Shown piece after piece: positions 56,780 through 64,000 of a stretch of 64,000 nucleotides of DNA. Both the position numbers and the translations under genes were made by a program. Every line of letters begins with the position of its first letter. The first letter of the stretch is position 1. This stretch comes from Pleurodeles waltl (Eukaryota; Chordata; Amphibia; Caudata; Salamandridae): positions 217,755,442 through 217,819,441 of the forward strand of contig NC_090450.1 in the NCBI RefSeq assembly GCF_031143425.1. The letters are read 5' to 3'. The notes below the pieces were generated by a model that was not told the DNA's origin, made no database searches, and was given only the letters and a program-made list of their open reading frames with translations.

Positions 56780-58737
56780 GGACTAGCAAGGACACCTGAG
56801 ACCTAACCGCATTCAAAACATCTCTCAACCTATACCACCATCTCCTGCGCCCTTGCCAGCCACATTGAGGGCAGTTCCATCTGCAGTAAATAACTATTCA
56901 ACATTGTCAGAGAGTTCTCTAACACCTCAGCCTCTGAAAAGTTCATCACCCCCCTCCCAGAAACTCTGCAACACCTTGGTGGACTTCTTCCATAACAAGA
57001 TCTCAGATATCTATAAAAACATTGTGCCCCAACCCACCCCCACTGACATCCTCAGCCTCATCACACCCACAGATGCAAACGCCGACCATTTGCTAACCAC
57101 CCAGGACCAGCTCAACACTCAAAACACCAGTGCCATCACAAACTCCGTCCACTCAGAAGCACCTACAGATCCCTGTCCCCATCACATTTCAACCTGGGAA
57201 GCAAGTCGATCAATATTGAACTCACCACCACCTTCAACACATTCATCACTATGGCCACCTTCCCCATTGAATGGAAACAAGCAGAAGTCAAACCCCTCCT
57301 CAAGAAACCATTTGCTGACCCCATTGATCTCAAGAATTTCCATTCCATCTCTCTGCTCCCCTTTTGGTCCAAAGTCCTTGAGAAAGCCATCAACTGCCAA
57401 CTCAGAAAACACCAGGAGAACAGCAATCGTTTGGGCATCTTCCAGTCTGGATTTCACACCAACCACAGCACCAAAGCCACCCTCATTGCTGCCACGATGA
57501 CATAGGAGGCCCCCTTCGCAGTGGAGAAATAGCAGCCCTGACACTCCTCGACCTTGCAGCAGCATTCAACACCATATCCCACCAACCACACCCTTATCAA
57601 GAGGCTCCACCACATCGGAATTCCAGGAGACGCCCTCAAATAAATCACCTCCATCCTCACAGGAAGAATGCATAGAATCTGCCTTACTCCCTTTAACTCT
57701 GAACACAAAGAGCATAATCTGTGGCATTTCAAGGCTCATCCCTCAACCCCACCCAGTTCAACACCTACATGCCCCTTCCCGGCCAAGATTGTTAGAATCC
57801 ATGGACTAAACATAATTTCCTATGCAAACAACACCCAGCTCATCCTCTCACTGTCAGAAGAGCCCTCTACTACGAGGACCAACTTCCACAGCTGCATGAC
57901 AAGCATTGCCAACTGGATGAAAGACAACTGCCTGAAACTCAGCAGAGACAAAATGGAGGTGCTGATCTTTGGGAACAACACCTGCCCGAGGAATGATGCC
58001 TGGTGGCACTCCAAACTAGGACCCTCACCGGCAGACCATGCACACAACCTATGCATAATCCTAGACAGCAAGCTTGCCATGAAAATCTAGATTAACACAG
58101 TCTCCTCTGCCTGCTCCCTCACACTTTGTATGGTATGTGGGATCTTCAAATGGCTCCCGGTCAACACCAGATGAACTGTCACTAAAGCCCTAGTCACCAG
58201 CTGTTTGGACTACAGCAATGCACTCTACGCAGGAATCACCTCGCACCTCCTGAAGAGACTACAGGTCATACAGAATTCTGCAGCCAGACTCACCTTTGAC
58301 CTACCCAAGCAGACACACATCACCCCTCCGCCTCAGGAAACTTCACAGGCTCCCCATTCAGAAAAGATGTCACTTTAAGATGCTGATCCGCACTTACAAG
58401 GCACTGCACAACCGAGATCCAGCACACATCAACCACTGCATGAACGTCCACCAACTCTCCAGACACCTGCACTCCACCTCCCTGCACCTTGCCAAAACCC
58501 CTTGCATACATTGAAGATACAAATAAGGTTTGTCCTTCTCTACCTTGCGTCCGAGCCCTGGAACAGCCTTCTTCCTCATTTCAGACCTCACCCTCTCTGA
58601 TGGAATTCAGGAAAGGACTCAAGACCTGGCTGTTCTACTGAGCCTCCACAGTAAGAATCCTCAGGGCCTCGATACCCTCATGGGCGATTATCCACGCTAT
58701 ACAGGTCCTATTTGATTGATTGTTTGATTGCAGACTT
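56780..58737 (+). pseudogene. L2-type LINE ORF2, 5'-truncated, heavily decayed
   Basis: Starts in the linker before RT (LCNTLVDFFHNKISDIYKNI), then IEWKQAEVKPLLKKP, FHSISLLPFWSKVLEKAIN and FQSGFHTNHSTKATLIAA. Near 57540 LTLLDLAAAFNTISHQP-like residues appear. The YADD box is SYANNTQL, followed by NWMKDNCLKLSRDKMEVLIF. The C-terminal region has SCLDYSNALYAGI, LQVIQNSAARLTFD, KLHRLPIQKRCHFKML and a tail ending near 58640. The 3' end is TTGATTGATTGTTTGATTG at 58715-58733. Frames change at least five times and the catalytic Asp pair is lost. Confidence 0.88.
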
Positions 58738-59185
58738 GATAGGCCGGCTCTAGGGGTGACTGAAATATGTTAAAAAAGGGAAGTCCAGAATACGTCATTA
58801 GTGTAAATGGCAATATCGAATTAGCAGTTTAAAACTGATCCACCAGCCTGCAGAGGAAGGCTGTTACTTATGTTTTACTTCATCACATTTAGGGTGGCAC
58901 AATAAGAGCTGCAGCCTCTGAGGGTCACTTTAACTTACATGTTCTGGGTACCCCTGGAGCCAAATATATCAAGGAATTATAAGTAAGTTAACTGATGCTA
59001 ATTGGATATACTTCTAGGGGTCGGAGCACTGGCACTGAGGTGTGGTTAGCAGGACTTATGGGACTAGCAGAGTCGAAAAAACCAGCAGCGTCAGTCCAAT
59101 CCTTTGGGGTATCAAGCAAAAAGAGGCATTTCCTTGCGCCCAGTCAAACTCTTTTATAGTCAAAGCAGTCATACTAATAAAAAAG
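58738..59185. other. Unassigned sequence between two LINEs
   Basis: No motif or terminal repeat found. Confidence 0.35.
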
Positions 59186-60780
59186 GAGTAAGGCAGATAA
59201 ACTGCTTGCATACAAGATTCAACAGTTTCACACTAAGATTTATATTTGGGAGGTTAGGGATCCCCAGGGCAATCGGGTGACATCAGATCTGGAGGTCTTG
59301 GACACATTTGTTATATTTTATCATGATTTATACAGAAAAGAACCTCTTGACTCTCATCAACAGGATAGATATGTGCAAAATGGTAGGTTCCCTGTTTTCC
59401 CAGCAGAAAACAGAGACAAGCTTGAGGAGCTCATATCTGAAGGGCTGCCTAAGGTGTTTACCTCTTTTCAAGAAGTGGACACCATCAGGCAGTCCATGAC
59501 TGAGCCTACCCTGCTTCTCACACCCAAACCCAACAAGCCATCTGGCATGTACAGATCTTTTCAACTGATAGCACTCTTGAATAGCAACATTAAGATCTTC
59601 ACTAAGATCCTAAACTTATGGCCAAAGGTAATTTCCCTTTTCCAGCACAGGTTTATCAAAGACCACACTGGGGACAATTTTCAATTAGCAACAAATGCTA
59701 TGGAAAAAACCTCTCACAGACAAGTCCAAATGCACCTTCTCTCACTTGACAAGGAGAAGGCTTTTGACAAAGTCAACTGAGAATTCCTTAGAAAGACTCT
59801 TAACAAAGCTTTCTTGGGTCCCAGATTCAAGAAATGTATGCTGGCAAACTTCATCAACCCATCTACTAGGCTGAAGGTAAGGGGCCTACTATCTGACCTG
59901 ATACTTCTGATGAGATGAACCCATCAGAGATGCCCCTTGTCACCATCCCTTTTCGTCTTAAGAATGGAAACCTTTATGCACAAAGTACAGCCTAATCCCA
60001 ACATTGGAGTCCTAACAATAGGAGATACACAATTAAAGGTGGGAAAGTTTTCTGATGACATTCTATGCTTTCTGACTGCTCCCTCTACTTCTTTGGTGGC
60101 CCCAAAGGAAGAACTTCACACATTTTAAAGGGTCTCAGACTTCAAAAGGAATTACCAGAAATTGACAGGTATTGGGACTGAGCCCAGGAATAAACTCGAG
60201 AAATAATAGCTAGAAATGTTTTTTTACGGGCCCCAGATAATATAACTTATTTGGAAGTAGTCCTCCCGTCCTAGATCAGATATTTATAGTGCTCCAACAT
60301 TCCACCCGTTCATGAGGTACTTTACAAAGATCTTTACCATGGGCCCCCGTCTGGCAGTCTCATGAATAGGATGCATTAACTGCATGAAGATTAACTTCTT
60401 GCTGTGTCTTCTGTACAAATAAAATCCCCAGGGAACTATTAATGATACTCAAAATAAAATGTTACAGTGAACGACCTTATTGTGGATGGTGAGATCAAGA
60501 TGGGTGACCAATGTACAAATGACTTTCAATTATGCAGGACAGATGTTTTTAGGATAACCCATGAATTGCACTAGGCTCACCAGATGGAGAGGAAAGCAAG
60601 GAGCATGAGGGAAATGCGTGATATTTAGATCTATTTTCTGAAGACAAGGCCAAAAAAGTGATATCGCACATTTATAGAGTGCTAGAAGATTTCCCTTGAA
60701 TACATAACACTCTATTTCGAGGTGGAAAGCAGACCTTATGTAGAGACACTTGAATGTCAATAGATCTCGATTTGCACAGC
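59186..60780 (+). pseudogene. L1 LINE ORF2 reverse transcriptase fragment
   Basis: One frame is open from about 59186: KADKLLAYKIQQFHTKIY, FVIFYHDLYRKEPLD, LTPKPNKPSGMYRSFQLIAL, IKIFTKIL, FIKDHTGDNFQLA and LLSLDKEKAFDKVN, where a TGA replaces the usual Trp (59778). It continues CPLSPSLFVLRMETFMHKV and KFSDDILCFLTAPSTSLV, with FSDD in place of FADD. Decayed words run to about 60780 (DLYHGPPSGSLMNRMH, VDGEIKMGDQC). This is the L1 clade, distinct from the L2-type elements here, and neither the 5' endonuclease nor the 3' tail is present. Confidence 0.87.
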
Positions 60781-60820
60781 CTAGTCATCCATTTGCACCT
60801 AATGTAAAGAGAGTGCTTAC

Positions 60821-60963
60821 AAAGTAAAACTGCATTGGTACCCGACCCTCAACCGACTGGTCCATATGCATGGAGGAACTGACATTGTTGGTGGTGTTGC
60901 GAGGCCCTTCCAGGCACACACAAACAAGCTCGCCATATGGGAGGGGATAAGTGGTGTTGTGGG
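60821..60963 (-). other. Exon-like segment, unknown (possibly extracellular) protein
   Basis: 143 bases on the minus strand between a CTGACTCCACAG acceptor and a GTAAGC donor, entry phase 1, exit phase 0. The frame reads YPLPYGELVCVCLEGPRN, then TTNNVSSSMHMDQSVEGR and VPMQFYF, with two N-glycosylation-type sequons (NTT, NVS) and two Cys. It does not match any transposon protein known to me. A host exon of a large-intron gene is plausible, but no partner exon is confirmed. Confidence 0.25.
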
Positions 60964-62291
60964 CTGTGGAGTCAGGGGCAGGGATGTGAGACCTCTTCAT
61001 TCTCCAAGCTGTGATGTACGATCCCATGGAAAATGAAGAACACTATCAAAATGATTGTTTCAAATGTATACAGATTTATTACAGAGTGAGGATCACGATG
61101 TAACCCAGGCCAAAATATTGTATCATACTAATGTGTTGCAAATAAATGTGAAGACAGGTTTCCCCACCTGTCTTTCTTTTGGATTTTAAAACTTGGTATA
61201 CATAAAGTTGTTAAAAATGCTGGCAACAAAATAGTCTTTTGAAACAGCCGGGTAGAAAAAAAGAGATTTTGTATCATTAATGTATTTGTACTTTTGTTAA
61301 CTGGTGGTCAGTATGTATTATTTTTGTACTTTGCACCAGCTTATGGGGAGAGTAGGTTCACGCATTGGTGAATTCAGAAAGCTATACAATTACGGAAACT
61401 AAATAAAATTCTGAATTGGCAAGCAATCATTTGTGAAAATATGTGTCGAATTATTATAAAAATATCATTGAATTCACAAATTAGTGAATGTAAATGTAAT
61501 AGAGGGAAATTGGAGACAAGGTTTGCATCAATAGCCCTTTCTATAGAGAGCTGGCACACAAAAACAATATTTTCGACTCCCTGCCTCTTATTTTCCCAGA
61601 GATACACAGCTTTTGTAGAGTTTTTATAAAACACGGGGTATTCTGAGACAACAATTTGTGCCTTGCAGAGACTTTTCATTGTGTACTGTTGATGCATTAC
61701 ATGACGGTGAAAAGTACAATGACTAGAAATTGGCTAACAAGGGCAGTGATGCATTAATAGCTAGTACCCAGGAGCCTGTATTTAGAAATAGGTGTCAGTC
61801 GTACCACTCTCAGTTTTGAACTGCACGTATTGTCTTACAGTTGTGAAAAGCCTTTTGTGAAAAGTGTTTTGAACTAAATTGCAAAAAGTCAAAGCATTGA
61901 CAAAAATAAAATGAAAATAGCAAATCCCCACGTTTGTCCCGGTCAAAATGATACCCTGCATGGGTGAGGAGGCACTACATACAGTAATAAAATAAGCTCA
62001 ATTTGAAACCATGTCATGTAAAATTCTGCGAAGCAAAAATCATACCAGTGAAATAAACTGTATCGGCTGATACATTTTTCAGCATCCAGCAAATAACCCG
62101 AGGCTATATCTGTAGATATACCGCTTGTTAAAGCTAAATCATAAACCATGCATCTAAAATTCTCCACACTTGGATACACTTTTTATCTGCCCTCTCCTCT
62201 GCAGTATCACCACACGTATTTATTCTCTCTTTTTAAAAGAATGGGGAATTGATGGGTTTGGATATAAGGAAGGAAGACACTGAAAACTGAA
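60964..62291. other. Unassigned AT-rich sequence
   Basis: Contains a short inverted repeat GACAGG..CCTGTC near 61153-61174. No motif-bearing frame. Candidate single-copy sequence. Confidence 0.3.
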
Positions 62292-62961
62292 GGCCAAACG
62301 TATCACAATTTAACACAGCGCAACACAGCAAAACAACTTGATGTACTGCACGGGGTCCAATGAAGACAGCAAGATTTCACCATAGTTACCAAGATGTGGA
62401 GCATTCCTGCTCCCTTACCAGCTGGTGCATCATGTTCTGCTTAGGGCTAATGCAGGCACTCTGGTGCAATGGTGCAAGGATCACTGCATGGCAAGCAGGA
62501 TTGTTTTTGTGTAGGAAGAGACGTCTTCCTGCAAAAAAACTATCATTAGAAGTGTTTTCATCTTTCTAAATGTCCTGTGGAATGTAGCACATTTAGAAAG
62601 ATGAAACAAAAAGGAGTAACAAATATATTTCTCCTTGTTGTATCTCTATTGTTGGAAGCAGTACAATTTTGATGCATTCTCAGGTGTACTTGTCCTGGTA
62701 AATCTAGGTATGTCCCAAAATGCATGAGTGGATGTGTGGGAACACCCAGGCTCCACCCATGTAATGCCTTCTCAGGGCAGACTAATGAAAAGCAGCGACT
62801 TCCACTGCCTTGAGTTACTGTGTTACTTCAGATTTACCAAACCATGTAGGGCCATGCAAGGTGACTTTGCTTAGCTTGGTAAATCTGAACTAAGGATTGC
62901 ATTTCCGTTGCTTCACCTTCTGTGTTGCAGGACTTGCAGAATCCTTTGATAAATGTGGTCC
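62292..62961 (-). mobile_element. Hairpin-rich MITE with TGA target duplication
   Basis: Ends GGCCAAACGTATCACAATTT and, reversed, GGACCACATTTATCAAAGG. TGA flanks on both sides (62288-62290 and 62962-62964). Inside are a perfect 18 bp-arm hairpin at 62556-62606 and an imperfect one at 62499-62544 that is a version of the module in the 15164 element. Its inverse aligns along most of its length with 43294-43895. Non-coding. Confidence 0.78.
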
Positions 62962-62964
62962 TGA

Positions 62965-63754
62965 ACTTGTATATTTGTAAATTTAAGAAAATGTATTAAC
63001 CTTTGTAGTTAGTTGGTACCAGCTTGCTGAGGACGCAGAGTGAGAGTTAAGTCCCCTGATATGGTGAGTAGAAGCCAGAGAGAGCCATGTCTTGATCCAG
63101 GATATTCAGCTTTCCACTCTATTTCTATTTTTTATCTCAATTACCAAAGGTTCCCGGATGGCATTATAGGTCTCTTGGATGGGCAGATAACACCCAAAAT
63201 CTGTGACCCCATTTGAAAACTGCCCTCTCAAAAAGATATCATAATCAGAAATAACAGCGGAACAGAAATTTCTGAGTAGGACTCCTTCAGATGTGACTTG
63301 ATTGTAATCTTAGAAATATGCATGCTGAGGACTGTGTTATTGCTGCAGCTGTGTAGTATGCAAAATACTTCTTGGGGAGCTTCTGAAAGTTGACCTGGGA
63401 ATGCCTTTTGTCGCTTGCCATTGACTTTGTGGTTTGTAACCCATTTTTTTTTTGCTTCCCATATGCTGGCTTTATTTGCTTTAGGATGTCCAGGTTCAGT
63501 TTGCCTCACCTGATGAGAAAGCTGTGTTCACTGTATTCTTCCACAAGCTTGTTATCTATCCACAGGCCTTTAAATCTTGTTCTAATCTCGTCACATGTGC
63601 CATAGACCATGCACTGTCTTATCCTTCCAGTGCTCCTTTTCTGTAAACAGGCCTGTAAAACTTGTTCTTATTTGGTCACACCTACAGTGTGTTCAGGCTT
63701 CAAAGTGAGAGTGTTTGTAGGAAACACGAATGCATGTTTATGTTTTTGCTGGGT
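62965..63754. other. Unassigned sequence
   Basis: No transposon ends or motifs. Frames at 63228-63509 (minus) and 63390-63815 (plus) overlap and carry no recognisable content. Confidence 0.3.
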
Positions 63755-63793
63755 TGTAAAGCCCTTGAGATCGCACTATATAAGAACGCCAAA
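63755..63793 (+). repeat. L2/SINE-type 3' tail fragment
   Basis: GTAAAGCCCTTGAGATCGC followed by ACTATATAAGAACGCC resembles the shared L2-type tail (GCGCTATATAAAC) seen at 18252 and in the SINE at 27281. Body not recognised upstream. Confidence 0.5.
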
Positions 63794-63854
63794 ACATCTA
63801 TTATTTTTTTTTTAGACATGGGGACATTACATTCATTTTTTTATTGTTTGTTTT

Positions 63855-64000
63855 AGGGAGGGGAGATTAAGGAATTTGGTCCGAATCACAGGTTGTCCAG
63901 CACTGAAGGGACTCAAACCTGGCTTCCCAGTCGGCGTTCTCCAGATTGTACACTCCGTATGCCCATTATCGGTGCAGTTATAGAAATCACTTGGCACTCT
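63855..64000 (-). mobile_element. MIR-like tRNA-derived SINE fragment, cut by the window edge
   Basis: On the minus strand, CCAGGTTTGAGTCCCT is a box B-like element, and CAACCTGTGATTCGGACC then AAATTCCTTAATCTCCC resembles the core of MIR-type SINEs. The 5' head is partly beyond 64000. Confidence 0.5.

Overview
This window looks like non-genic DNA from a vertebrate with a very large, transposon-saturated genome. A salamander is the best guess, and a newt such as Pleurodeles is plausible, but that rests on memory of repeat families and not on any host gene. No complete host gene, rRNA, functional tRNA, CRISPR array or prokaryotic feature is visible. Nearly every recognisable reading frame belongs to a mobile element, and most carry stops or frameshifts. 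Three short exon-like stretches (12046-12315, 53488-53570 and 60821-60963, all minus strand) are the only hints of a host gene and are weakly supported.

Layout. 1-5837: pieces of an abundant TATA-containing dispersed repeat (called the T family here), the 3' end of an L2-type LINE, and a MITE. 5838-11259: a 5.4 kb Harbinger element flanked by TAA, inserted in a T repeat that resumes at 11263. It carries a three-exon DDE transposase, a two-exon SANT/Myb-like gene antisense inside the first transposase intron, and a second SANT/Myb-like gene. 12437-18120: a decayed DIRS retroelement (minus), split by a hairpin-rich MITE and an unclassified AT-rich block. 18232-23405: an L2-type LINE (minus) whose 5' end is an array of five near-identical ~406 bp monomers, a likely promoter array. 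25370-30960: a Gypsy wreck (gag, then pol) split by a MITE, a Penelope-like GIY-YIG domain, a tRNA-derived SINE and an unassigned block. 30990-33880: a T repeat split by an L1 with a 14 bp target duplication; the L1 is itself split by a Harbinger MITE. 37200-39400: a second DIRS wreck. 39815-55330: a T repeat, many Harbinger-like MITEs with 3 bp target duplications, and a further TATA-bearing repeat. 56780-60780: an L2-type LINE followed by an L1 fragment, both plus strand. 60800-64000: mostly unassigned sequence, one hairpin MITE and SINE/LINE tails.

The elements form a readable insertion history: MITE in L1 in T repeat; Harbinger in T repeat; MITE in DIRS; MITE, Penelope and SINE within Gypsy. 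The most interesting structures are the monomer-driven L2-type LINE and the Harbinger element with two SANT genes, one of them intron-nested and antisense.
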